A DNA stretch of 64,000 bases, taken from contig CAZKTA010000008.1 of the NCBI GenBank assembly GCA_964555645.1, forward strand, positions 1-64,000, written 5' to 3'. Below the pieces are notes generated by a model. That model had not been told where the DNA came from. It worked only from the letters and a program-made list of their open reading frames with translations, and made no database searches. The stretch's first letter is position 1, and the number at the start of each line of letters is the position of its first letter. The position numbers were made by a program, and so were the translations under genes. This document shows, piece by piece, positions 46,679 through 55,473 of the stretch. The stretch is from DTLC01 sp964555645 (GTDB taxonomy: Bacteria; Verrucomicrobiota; Verrucomicrobiia; Limisphaerales; DTLC01).

Positions 46679-48637
46679 ATGGATACTGAGCGAGCAACAC
46701 GCCTTGGGCTAGCAGGTTGGTGGGTGTTATTATGTGCGTACCTGCATTGTGTGGGTTGGGGTCTGTCTGCGATTCATCAACTGAACAGAACAGGTTATGC
46801 TGTTGCACTTGCGGCTGGCGCGGTTACGTTGGTTCTGTGGCGCAGATACGGTGGCCCAAGTCTTTTCCCGAAAATTCGCCCTGGAAAGATTTACCGGCGA
46901 TTCAGCCGCGCGTTTCCTCTTGCATATCTGATTCTTGCAGCGCTGGCAATTGCAGGAGGGTTGTTTCACGGTCCGACGAACCACGACGCGCTTGCATATC
47001 GGATTCCGCGCGTTTTGCACTGGCTGTCGGAAGAACGCTGGCACTGGATTCATACCGCGTTTAACCAGCTTAACACGCGTCCGTGTGGTATCGAGTGGGT
47101 TTCGGCGCCGCTGATCGCTTTCACCGAATCGTACCGGCTCGTTTTTTTGCCAAATACAATATCGTTTCTATTGCTACCGGGCTTGATCTTGAGCGTTTTC
47201 ACGCGCTTGGGGATAAAACGTCGTGTGGCATGGTTTTGGATGTGGCTTTTGCCAACGGGTTACTGTTACGTGCTTCAAGCTGGCGGTGCTGCAAACGACA
47301 TTTTCGGCGCGCCGTTTGCGCTTGCTGCGGTTGATTTCGCCTTACGCGCCAAGGAATCTGGCAAGTTCAGATATTTCGCCTTGGCGGTTTTGTCGGCGGC
47401 GCTCATGACGAGTGTAAAGTACACCAACTTACCCTTGCTCTTGGCTTGCGCAGTTGCACTGCTGCCCGCAGCACGCGTTGCACTGCGGCGCCCAGTTACA
47501 ATTGCCTCGGTAATGTTGGTGGCGGTGTTCTGCTCCTTTGTACCAACAGCGGTTTTAAACATCAAATATTCAGGGGATTGGACCGGCCGAAGCGCTGAAA
47601 TGCTACCGGACGGATTCTGTCGCGGGTATCCTTTGACGCGTTTTGTGTTTAATGCGGCTGCAATTCCATTTTATAACTTGGCGCCGCCGATATTTCCCAT
47701 GGCAGAAAAGGTGAATTTGTGGGTAAACGGGTTAATCCCCACCAATGTGATTGCACATCTTGAGAAATGCTTTGTGGCGGTTAGTACACGAGTCAGACTT
47801 TACGAATTGCAGGCGGAGGAATGCGCAGGCGTTGGGTTTGGAGTTACAGTTTTAACGATTGCAAGCCTTTTTGCTGTCCGAAGGCTGAAGCTTGTGTCAA
47901 AGCGGGGCTCAAGCATCAATGGACTCGAACCTAGCCCCGCGCTTACGCCATTACAATTATGGATTTTTGTTGCCACGTACATTTCACTTTTTGTGTTTAT
48001 GGCAAAGGCAGGCTGGTTTAATCCGGTGCGGTATCTGACGCCGTATTATCCACTTTTGTTGGCGGTCATGTTGACAAGCCCGGCGCAAGTCATGGTTGTC
48101 AAAAAAACATGGTGGCGTATTTCTGCTACGGCGGTGTTTGTCATAGCCGGGGCGCTGGTTGTGTTATCGCCACATCGGCCTCTTTGGCCGGCGGAATTGG
48201 TGCTGACAAAGTTGGGCGGGTCAAACCAAACAAATCCGTATATAATTCGGGCTTTACGAGTTTACTCCACTTACAGCAGGCGCACGGATGCGTTCGCGCG
48301 TGTGCGCAATCTGTTGCCGGCAGATGCAAAGGTGCTCGGGTTGGTCACTTGGGACGACCCTGAAGCTTCACTCTGGATGCCGTGGGGCACACGCAAAATT
48401 GTGCATGTGTGTGCGCGCGACACCCCAGAAGAACTGCGCGCCAAAGGTATCAAGTTTATTGTTGTGAAGCATGGCGCGTTCGACTGGTCTCATGTGCAGC
48501 GGGGGCCGAACTGGCCGTTTACCAGTTCGCTTTCGGAATGGCTTGAAAAACAGAATGCGGAGGTAATCCAGACATTTTCGCTTGATGTCCGCGCCTCGGG
48601 CACGCCCGAGACGTGGTACTTGGTGAAACTGCGGTAA
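46679..48637 (+). CDS. GT39-type (ArnT/PMT-like) polytopic glycosyltransferase
   Basis: The 652-residue protein has about 11 hydrophobic helices and the first periplasmic loop GPTNHDALAYRIPRVLHWLS, where an acidic residue replaces the D-E/D-D of the family. Further down, FNQLNTRPCGIEWVSAPLIA matches the pattern of dolichyl/undecaprenyl-phosphate-sugar-using transferases. The C-terminal part (about 530-652) is a soluble periplasmic domain. It would move a sugar from a polyprenyl-phosphate carrier to a lipid or protein acceptor. The GT2 gene downstream resembles synthases of such carriers. That supports a pathway pairing. Confidence 0.7.
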   Translation: MDTERATRLGLAGWWVLLCAYLHCVGWGLSAIHQLNRTGYAVALAAGAVTLVLWRRYGGPSLFPKIRPGKIYRRFSRAFPLAYLILAALAIAGGLFHGPTNHDALAYRIPRVLHWLSEERWHWIHTAFNQLNTRPCGIEWVSAPLIAFTESYRLVFLPNTISFLLLPGLILSVFTRLGIKRRVAWFWMWLLPTGYCYVLQAGGAANDIFGAPFALAAVDFALRAKESGKFRYFALAVLSAALMTSVKYTNLPLLLACAVALLPAARVALRRPVTIASVMLVAVFCSFVPTAVLNIKYSGDWTGRSAEMLPDGFCRGYPLTRFVFNAAAIPFYNLAPPIFPMAEKVNLWVNGLIPTNVIAHLEKCFVAVSTRVRLYELQAEECAGVGFGVTVLTIASLFAVRRLKLVSKRGSSINGLEPSPALTPLQLWIFVATYISLFVFMAKAGWFNPVRYLTPYYPLLLAVMLTSPAQVMVVKKTWWRISATAVFVIAGALVVLSPHRPLWPAELVLTKLGGSNQTNPYIIRALRVYSTYSRRTDAFARVRNLLPADAKVLGLVTWDDPEASLWMPWGTRKIVHVCARDTPEELRAKGIKFIVVKHGAFDWSHVQRGPNWPFTSSLSEWLEKQNAEVIQTFSLDVRASGTPETWYLVKLR

Positions 48638-48927
48638 TAATTTGTCTGGCCAGCGAATGCGTAATATTCAAATTTGTTTAGGGCTGGGCAACCACACCAA
48701 AAAGACTTTCCGGTTGTAATCGGATTGAACGAGTCGCAATACTGGGTCGGAACGCGGATTTTTGGAATAAAAATGTTTTGCTGGGTGTCATTCTGTAAGA
48801 AACGCGATACCGCCGAGTCGCGCCCAGACCAATTGCGGTGTGCGAACGGTGTTTGTGAGGTTGTCGCAGGCAGGGACGGTTGAAAACAACAATATTGGTT
48901 AATCTACTCATGCGTGGCGATTCGACT

Positions 48928-49662
48928 ATGACCCAGTATGTGTCCAATGTGCACATAGAACCCTGTTTGTCGGTTGTGATGCCAGTTTACAATGAAGCTG
49001 CTACTGTGGCAGATGTGATCCGGATTGTGCTGGCGCAGCGCCCAGTTCAGCAATTGGTTGTTGTAGACGATGGTTCCACAGACGGCACGAAAGAAAAAGT
49101 CGAGACGGTAGCAAAACAAGATTCTCGTGTGGTCGTGGTGCGACACGAGAGAAACCGGGGCAAAGGCGCGGCGATTCGGACTGGGCTCAGCTTGGTAACG
49201 GCCCCGATTGTGCTGATTCAGGACGCGGATCTCGAGTACGATCCCGCCGAGTATCATCTTTTATTGGCGCCAATTCTTGCCGGTAAAGCAGATGTGGTTT
49301 TCGGCTCGCGGTTTCTGGGTAGTCCCGGAGGGCATAGGGTGCTTTACTACTGGCATTCATTGGGTAACAAGATTCTCACGACGTTGTCGAACATGGCGAC
49401 CAATCTGAATCTTACAGACATGGAGACATGTTACAAAGCGTTCCGCCGCGAGGTGATTCAGAAGATCAAAATTTGCGAGGACAGATTCGGGTTTGAACCC
49501 GAAATCACGGCAAAAATAGCCCGGTTAAAAGTTCGAATTTACGAAGTTCCAATCTCGTATTTTGGTCGAACCTACGCGGAGGGGAAAAAAATAAATTGGC
49601 GCGACGGGTTTCATGCATTGTGGTGCGTTGTAAAATACAACCTGTTGGTCACTCATGAGTGA
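48928..49662 (+). CDS. GT2 glycosyltransferase, polyprenyl-phosphate sugar synthase-like
   Basis: The protein of about 244 residues begins its GT-A fold with LSVVMPVYNEAATVADVIRI. It carries VVVDDGSTDGTKEKVE, DADLEYDPAEYHLL (the DxD site) and DMETCYKAFRREVIQKIKI, the pattern of dolichol-phosphate-mannose synthase-like enzymes. It would load a sugar onto a polyprenyl phosphate. No C-terminal membrane helices are present. The start at 48928 is chosen; 48910 and a TTG at 48880 are in frame alternatives. It overlaps the following methyltransferase by eight bases. Confidence 0.85.
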   Translation: MTQYVSNVHIEPCLSVVMPVYNEAATVADVIRIVLAQRPVQQLVVVDDGSTDGTKEKVETVAKQDSRVVVVRHERNRGKGAAIRTGLSLVTAPIVLIQDADLEYDPAEYHLLLAPILAGKADVVFGSRFLGSPGGHRVLYYWHSLGNKILTTLSNMATNLNLTDMETCYKAFRREVIQKIKICEDRFGFEPEITAKIARLKVRIYEVPISYFGRTYAEGKKINWRDGFHALWCVVKYNLLVTHE

Positions 49663-50371
49663 ATACGCGTCCGGCTCCGATGCTGTGGCCGAGTTTGAAT
49701 TTGCTGCGTTGGCCCAAGCTCGGAACTATCGTCGCGCGCTGATAAAAGAATTTGCCCCGCATATTCATGGGCGTGTGCTGGAGATCGGGGCGGGGATCGG
49801 CCAAATCACAAGTGAGCTTATCCGTTGTCCTTCGATCACAGAGCTTGTTTCAGTTGAGCCTGATGCCAGGTTTTGCGCCGTTTTGAGAGAACAATTTCCA
49901 AAGCTGGCCGTGGTGCATGGTACGATACAGGACATACCCATCGGCGATGGGTTCGATTGCATAGTCAGCGTTAATGTTCTGGAACACATTGAAGATGATT
50001 CAACCGAACTACGGCACTGGCGTCAGCATCTATTAGCCAGACGCGGAACGCTTTGTTTGTTTGTCCCTGCACGAGCCGAGCTTTTTTCGCCCATTGATGC
50101 GCGTTTTGGGCATTATCGGCGCTACAGCAGGGCTGTGTTGGGAAGAAAACTCGAGTCGGCTGGATTCCGCGTTCACCGAATTCGGTACTATAATTTTGCA
50201 GGGTACTGGGGTTGGCTTATCAATTTCCGGCTCTTGCGCAGCCGACATTTTGACGCAAACGCCATCCGAGTTTTTGACAGGTTCATCTTCCCGGTTGTTA
50301 ATTGGATCGAGGTGCGGGTTTGTGCGCCGCCGATCGGGCAGAACTTGCTCGCCATTGCGCGGGCCGTATGA
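49655..50371 (+). CDS. Class I SAM-dependent methyltransferase
   Basis: The 238-residue protein has the SAM motif GRVLEIGAGIGQITSELIRC and VSVEPDARFC. It continues with FDCIVSVNVLEHIEDDSTEL and a final motif RRGTLCLFVPA. It resembles Methyltransf_11/12 enzymes in glycan clusters. The ATG at 49655 lies inside the GT2 stop region, so translation is coupled. Target unknown. Downstream lies a convergent intergenic region. Confidence 0.85.
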   Translation: MSEYASGSDAVAEFEFAALAQARNYRRALIKEFAPHIHGRVLEIGAGIGQITSELIRCPSITELVSVEPDARFCAVLREQFPKLAVVHGTIQDIPIGDGFDCIVSVNVLEHIEDDSTELRHWRQHLLARRGTLCLFVPARAELFSPIDARFGHYRRYSRAVLGRKLESAGFRVHRIRYYNFAGYWGWLINFRLLRSRHFDANAIRVFDRFIFPVVNWIEVRVCAPPIGQNLLAIARAV

Positions 50372-50824
50372 CCCTGCGCTTGCATCAGTAAATACAGCCT
50401 GGGGCAAGAACAAATAGATCACGAGGTGCTAGTGTAGGGGACGCTCGGCGCTGCTCCTACTGTCCAGACTTGTTGCTTTGGGATTTCTTCAACGCGAATT
50501 GGGGAGTAAGAAATGTACTCCACGTGATATAGTGCTCGGTGGAAAGCGCGTCCACAAATTACAGCGCTTTCACCTTGTAACTGCGCCACTTAGCCCGGGT
50601 TACTTTGTTGCATGGGGAACGCACACGGCCCGCGTGCAGTTTTGTGCGCCCTTGCGCAAAACACCGCCAGAACATATTGGGTTGCCGAACCGACCAGCAC
50701 GCCGCGCGCAAATGTGCTGGACGCAAGCCCTAGCTGCGTGTGGGCATGCACAGCCAGACACCTCCAGCGACATCATAGGGCGGGTGTGCTTTCCCACGCA
50801 TTTCAAATTTTCAGGTTTACGCGT
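50372..50824. other. Convergent intergenic region
   Basis: The 453 bases separate two convergent genes. A hairpin at 50639-50662 is the only clear structure. Short open frames on both strands lack family features. Confidence 0.45.
50639..50662. terminator. Imperfect hairpin between convergent genes
   Basis: GTTTTGTGCGC pairs with GCGCAAAAC around CCTT, with a two-base bulge. The T-run and A-run at the outer ends would let it work for either strand. Confidence 0.4.
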
Positions 50825-51937
50825 TTAGGACGCGAAACTTAGCAGATCTAGCAATTCTTTTGCTGTCGTTAGTCCTTCAGCGGGCTGGATGACTGTGTTG
50901 TTATACTGAAGGTAGGCGAGCAACAGCAGCCGAGCGATATAGGTAATTTGTGCACGAGCAGCATAAGTGCGGAACGGGTCGGCTGCCAAAAGCGATTCGA
51001 CTTTCCCGAGCAATTTTTTAGCTGTGCATTTGTTGACAAGTATCTCGGTCTGAGCGACGTAATGAAACCAGTCCCAAGCAGGCATACCAATTAGCTCAGC
51101 GCGTTCCCAGTCGAGCACAGTCCAACGACCGTCCTTAGGGTTCACCTTGATGTTCCACGGCACAAAATCGCCGTGCCAAACAGCCGGATGCACCTCGTGG
51201 TCGGCCAGGGCATTGGCCAGGGGTTTGAATGCGCTGAGCCCACCGCAAGCCTGTACCAATCGTTTCCAAGATGGTATCTCTGCGATACGCACGGTTCGGT
51301 TTATATCGATCCAACTTCCAAGAAGCTCACCCAGGACCCGTGGATTGTTTGTGCGCGGTGAATCACCGGCAAAAAACTCAAGCGCGAATGCCTCTAGATG
51401 CTCGGACTTAAACGTGGCCAAGACACGCGGGGTGCCCGTAAGCCCAGCAGGCAACTGCGAAAGTATGTTGACTTCAGCCCGGATCAACTCTTTGGCAGCC
51501 TGTGATGTACCTGCTTTCACGACAACTTTTGGAACCCCTTTTGGGTCGCTAATGAGTAACATGTATCTGGGACCGGGGCCGGCGGGATTACCTGCTAGAA
51601 CTGCGGGGGTTGGAAGTGCGCCAGGCGCAATACCAACAAGCGCTGCGAGGAATTTTACAAATTCGTTTTCCGCACACGCAGCCCAACATTCGCGCTGGAC
51701 CGGCACTGGCAGGTGTAGCCGGAACGCTCCGCGTAGGCATGCTCGGGCAGCACGGGCAAATGGCGTTTGAGCCGGGTAAACCATGAGTGCTCGATACGCG
51801 AATCGCGCCGTTGACGGCAAAAATAGGAATGCATGCCCGCGTTTGCGCAGCACGAGCCACTCGAACCGTACAGCCGACGTGCTATCGGGGGCTGTGCCGA
51901 ACAATTTGTCCCACTGTGCGTTTAGGCTGGTTGCCAT
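50825..51937 (-). CDS. APH-fold phosphotransferase-family protein
   Basis: The 370-residue protein has a kinase-like C-terminal half with the catalytic motif AVWHGDFVPWNIKVNP near residue 254 and the metal-binding WTVLDWERAELIG near residue 273. Both are typical of the APH/choline kinase fold. The N-terminal 120 residues are a separate domain (VRFEWLVLRKRGHAFLF). In glycan clusters such kinases phosphorylate sugars or amino alcohols. An antibiotic-modifying role is not implied by the sequence. The start at 51937 is chosen because the longer frame has no recognisable residues upstream. Confidence 0.72.
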   Translation of the reverse strand: MATSLNAQWDKLFGTAPDSTSAVRFEWLVLRKRGHAFLFLPSTARFAYRALMVYPAQTPFARAARACLRGAFRLHLPVPVQRECWAACAENEFVKFLAALVGIAPGALPTPAVLAGNPAGPGPRYMLLISDPKGVPKVVVKAGTSQAAKELIRAEVNILSQLPAGLTGTPRVLATFKSEHLEAFALEFFAGDSPRTNNPRVLGELLGSWIDINRTVRIAEIPSWKRLVQACGGLSAFKPLANALADHEVHPAVWHGDFVPWNIKVNPKDGRWTVLDWERAELIGMPAWDWFHYVAQTEILVNKCTAKKLLGKVESLLAADPFRTYAARAQITYIARLLLLAYLQYNNTVIQPAEGLTTAKELLDLLSFAS

Positions 51938-52305
51938 TTGATCAATTATGCTGATATTGGCAAAGCACGTACTCTGAGCGGGCTGCTGTTTGACGTAGGG
52001 GTACAGACCGCTGATCGCGCACTTGCGAGAGTAGCCCACCGTAAACTGCGGCGAAACATTCCGGGTGCTCGGTCTGCCCCCGGACACTGCAGAACGGCCG
52101 CATACGCTCTCGAAGCAGTTTGCCCACGCCACTCAGATACCGGTGCGAACCCGACGGCACAGCTATATGTGTCAACGAAGCACATGTGGGCACAGGCCTA
52201 TACGTCCTGCTGGTCCGCCAGTGTAGTGCCGGATAAACGAGGGGCGACTGACTCCGCACCTGCGCGGCCGCCATGCCGCAATCCGACTGTGGTGTTTTTG
52301 TAGCT

Positions 52306-53034
52306 TTACTTGCGCACCTCGACATAGAGCGAGTTCTTTTTTGCTGGTGTACCGTCAGGGTTACAATCAAGGCCGTAACTGTTCCAGTCGGGGATTGCGC
52401 TTGTATTGAAACTGCAGATTTGCGGGTCACGGAACCCGAGTCGGGTGAGCAATGTAACTATGCTGATGCGGTCGTACATCCACTGGTGCGTTTCGCCGCG
52501 TCTGCGTGCGTCGCCGAAAAGCAGGGTCAGAAGCCGTTTCTGTATGGGCGGCAGGTTGCGTGTGCTGAATGCTTCGCGTCGGACGGATTGTTCGATGATT
52601 GCAGCGATGTATTGCTCATGCGATTGAGCTTCCTTTGGGTTTGTTTCGGCAATCGAGATATGGTTGATGTAGTGTCTGCAGAGTTGTTCGAAATCCGGCA
52701 CAACAATCCTTTGGATCCCGCCTGGTCGAAGTACGCGTTTGATTTCCAACAGGAACCCATCCACAAACTCGCGGTCGAAATGCTCTAGCACATGCGAATG
52801 ATAGACCGCGTCAACCGAGTCGTTCGAGAATGGCAACGGTTTACGCAGGTCGTGCACCAGTATGTTGGGGCTGATAGCTTTGAAACGTCGGAGTTGTTCG
52901 CCGCGAAGCACCAGTGGCGCAACGTGCCGCAGCACAGGGTTCCGTTTGAGCCACAGGTAAGGCGACCAGTCAATGTTGATGACTTCCTGGCGTGGGCATG
53001 TCCGCGCGCCACAGCCTAGATTTAGGAGCTTCAT
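52306..53034 (-). CDS. Class I SAM-dependent methyltransferase
   Basis: The 242-residue protein begins MKLLNLGCGARTCPRQEVIN, with the SAM motif at the very N-terminus, as in Methyltransf_11-type proteins of glycan clusters. It continues with DLRKPLPFSNDSVDAVYHSH and VLEHFDREFV, then RVLRPGGIQRIVVPD. It is the third methyltransferase of the polysaccharide region. It lies downstream of the kinase fusion gene on the same strand, 97 bases away. Confidence 0.87.
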   Translation of the reverse strand: MKLLNLGCGARTCPRQEVINIDWSPYLWLKRNPVLRHVAPLVLRGEQLRRFKAISPNILVHDLRKPLPFSNDSVDAVYHSHVLEHFDREFVDGFLLEIKRVLRPGGIQRIVVPDFEQLCRHYINHISIAETNPKEAQSHEQYIAAIIEQSVRREAFSTRNLPPIQKRLLTLLFGDARRRGETHQWMYDRISIVTLLTRLGFRDPQICSFNTSAIPDWNSYGLDCNPDGTPAKKNSLYVEVRK

Positions 53035-53131
53035 GCGGTATAAAAACTGGTGAAGCAGACCTTGTTTGAGCGACCGACCATGACCATTGCCCTAGTGTGT
53101 GCAATGAGACAGTTTGAGGCAACCCGATTCG

Positions 53132-54649
53132 TCACTGGTCGGCCCGATCGAGTTGATTGTGCTGTGCGATTTCAGTCACGTGGCAATGTGTTTCCTGGGT
53201 TGTGGTGTTACCGGTTTGTTGCTCTGTGCGCCGTTGTGCGCGTGCAGCTAGGCAGGTTAAAATTGCTTTAATTGCGTCTGCAGCAACGTGTTCCGGCTGC
53301 TGAGCCGCGTTAATTACAACTGCGTTTTTGGTTTTTGCAGCAAGCTCGAGGTATGCATTGCGTTGGCGCTCGGTTTCGCTTGTGCTTACTTCCTGTTTAC
53401 GCGTGCGCAACACATCAACAGACGCGTCCAACAGCAACACAAGGTCCGGTTTTTTCACAAACAGATACCCGAGCCAGGCCAGAACTTTCGGCACACGCAA
53501 CCTGTAACGCGCTTGGTCAACGAAGAAATCGTGGTAATATCGCTCGATTAACACCAGCCCGCCCCGGAAAAGCACCGGCCAAATTTTTAGTATCGAGCCC
53601 AGCACGAACTCAGCCCAGTGCAGACCAAAAAACACGAGCGAGAACACCGGGTTGCGCGGGGGCCGACCATGCGGGTTGGTGACGACTGACTGCGCATTTT
53701 TTGCTTTCCGGGGCAGGAGCTTCGGTTTCCAGTGGTAATGCACGCTTTTTGCGGAGTAAAACGTGGCAGCCAAACCCGCAAAGATTGCTTTTGCAATTGT
53801 AGTTTTGCCGCACCCATCGGGGCCAAGTAACACAACCATCAAACCGGCAGGCCGAAGTACGCGCCGCGCGAATCGGGCGGTGTCAGTCGTAATAACCGCA
53901 AGGGTTTTTAGCGGACGCCGTGTAACAAGGCGCACAAGCAGCGCAGCGCGTAGTTTCCGGGTCATGGCCTCGATATCGGACCATTTCTCTTGAATGGCCA
54001 GCCTGACAAGCTTCTGTGCTAGTTCTTCGCCGTATGACTCGGTTAGGAGCGCGCGCGCGGCGTTTGCGTATATCCGGAATGCAGCGACGATGCTACGTTT
54101 GTATTTGTCCCTGACACGCCCCCTGTAAACCAGGTACCCGAGCAGGTTTGTGCAAGCTTCATCTGCAGGGTGCGGTATCCAGAAATTACCGCGTTGTATT
54201 TTGCGGTTCAAAAAATCGTTGCACCGGATGAACTCAAAACTGTGCCAGCGCATGTCAACGAACAGGTCGAAATGCACTTGGTCAGCGGTCTGTAGGTCCG
54301 CAAAATGCAGCGATACTGGGACAAATTCGGTCCTATTAACCAGGCTGTAACCTTCGTGAGCTGCGAGCAAGATCAGTGTTTGTTCGGCGAGTGTAAGTTG
54401 GTGTTTTGCAACCAACACATCAATGTCGTTTGTGGTCTTTTGCGGCAAGCCCTCGTAATTGCGCAGTACAAGAAAATCAATGCCTGCATTTGACCAGCCG
54501 TCGAACACAGCCGTTATAAACCGGCTGAAGCCGGGCGATTGCTCTTTTTGGATTGACTGGTTGTGTTGTAGCACAGAGAAATGTTTTTGGCTTGGGCAAG
54601 GCGCCAGCTCAGTGCCGGCTCCACCAAATACCGGTTGGTTTTTGGACAT
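53132..54649 (-). CDS. Fusion of nucleotidyltransferase-like domain and thymidylate-kinase-like domain
   Basis: The 505-residue protein has two parts. The N-terminal half contains GIDFLVLRNYEGLP and TNDIDVLVAKHQ, which resembles the uncharacterised nucleotidyltransferase family NTP_transf_5. The C-terminal half has a P-loop GPDGCGKTTIAKAIF (near residue 275), VLIERYYHDFFVDQARYR and VLLLDASVDVLRTRKQ, all typical of thymidylate-kinase-like enzymes. It is not a housekeeping Tmk: it is much longer and the middle region is different. It lies in a glycan cluster, next to GT2. The start at 54649 overlaps the upstream GT2 gene by 41 bases. The substrate is unknown. Confidence 0.7.
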   Translation of the reverse strand: MSKNQPVFGGAGTELAPCPSQKHFSVLQHNQSIQKEQSPGFSRFITAVFDGWSNAGIDFLVLRNYEGLPQKTTNDIDVLVAKHQLTLAEQTLILLAAHEGYSLVNRTEFVPVSLHFADLQTADQVHFDLFVDMRWHSFEFIRCNDFLNRKIQRGNFWIPHPADEACTNLLGYLVYRGRVRDKYKRSIVAAFRIYANAARALLTESYGEELAQKLVRLAIQEKWSDIEAMTRKLRAALLVRLVTRRPLKTLAVITTDTARFARRVLRPAGLMVVLLGPDGCGKTTIAKAIFAGLAATFYSAKSVHYHWKPKLLPRKAKNAQSVVTNPHGRPPRNPVFSLVFFGLHWAEFVLGSILKIWPVLFRGGLVLIERYYHDFFVDQARYRLRVPKVLAWLGYLFVKKPDLVLLLDASVDVLRTRKQEVSTSETERQRNAYLELAAKTKNAVVINAAQQPEHVAADAIKAILTCLAARAQRRTEQQTGNTTTQETHCHVTEIAQHNQLDRADQ

Positions 54650-55445
54650 GGAACACGGTGCGTTTGTCGGGACTTTGCAGTGTGTAAATCGCGTAGCTGA
54701 ACGGTTTCTGGAAGTACAATCCGCGTAAGACCTGTCGTGCACGGTGTAATTGCACCAGCGGCCACCGAAGCTGCCATATCCAACGCGGTGTCATTTCATT
54801 TTTGAGTTGGCGTTCACGTTGTGCGTTTGGGCCGAGGTTCATGTTTACGCCTGTATCGGTAAACACCGACGTAAAATGCCTGAGCACGCGCATATTGAGT
54901 TTGCGCTGGATCATTTCGTGTACCCAGAAAAAGTCTCCTAGGTCGCGCCAGCGCGTGTCAAAGTAAACACCGTGCTGGTCAAGCACGCGTCTGTGCAGAA
55001 AAGTCGAGCAGGTCAAAACCGGGAACGACACCCAAACTACGTTGCGCCATGGCACAAGCGATTTGCGGTAGCAGATAAACTTGCCGTCTTTGTCAACCAC
55101 AATCGTGTCCGTAAACACAACGTCAGTTTCAGGGTGTTTACGGAAAAACTCAGCCACAGCCTTTAGTGCCCCCGGCAGATATTGTTCGTCGCAGTTGAGG
55201 TATGCCAAAATCTGGCCGGTAGCACGCCGCCAACCGCGATTTATAGCGTCGTACATGCCGTTGTCTTTCTCGATGAACGCACGGACGCGCTTGTCGTGGG
55301 GTAGCCAGTCGAGCGTGCCGTCGTCGGACCCAGCGTCTTGGACGATGTGTTCAAGCTCGACTCCATGTTGATCTGCTACAGATGCAATGCACAGCTTGAG
55401 CCACTGTGAGTTTCTGAAGCTTGGTGTGACAATCGAGAATTTCAT
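54609..55445 (-). CDS. GT2 family glycosyltransferase
   Basis: The 278-residue protein has the GT-A start MKFSIVTPSFRNSQWLKLCI. It continues with VQDAGSDDGTLDWL and GMYDAINRGWRRATGQILAY, then LNCDEQYLPGAL in place of the DxD site. The end WVHEMIQRKLNMRVLRHF is typical of colanic-acid-type GT2 enzymes. It would add a sugar to a lipid-linked oligosaccharide. The start at 55445 is the family start. Its 3' end overlaps the kinase fusion gene by 41 bases. Confidence 0.88.
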   Translation of the reverse strand: MKFSIVTPSFRNSQWLKLCIASVADQHGVELEHIVQDAGSDDGTLDWLPHDKRVRAFIEKDNGMYDAINRGWRRATGQILAYLNCDEQYLPGALKAVAEFFRKHPETDVVFTDTIVVDKDGKFICYRKSLVPWRNVVWVSFPVLTCSTFLHRRVLDQHGVYFDTRWRDLGDFFWVHEMIQRKLNMRVLRHFTSVFTDTGVNMNLGPNAQRERQLKNEMTPRWIWQLRWPLVQLHRARQVLRGLYFQKPFSYAIYTLQSPDKRTVFHVQKPTGIWWSRH

Positions 55446-55473
55446 CGGGCACCACTGGGTTCGTGTTAGAAAC

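Noticed and set aside
46384..46712. Short plus-strand frames before the GT39 gene
   Set aside because: No family features and they overlap the well-supported GT39 start.
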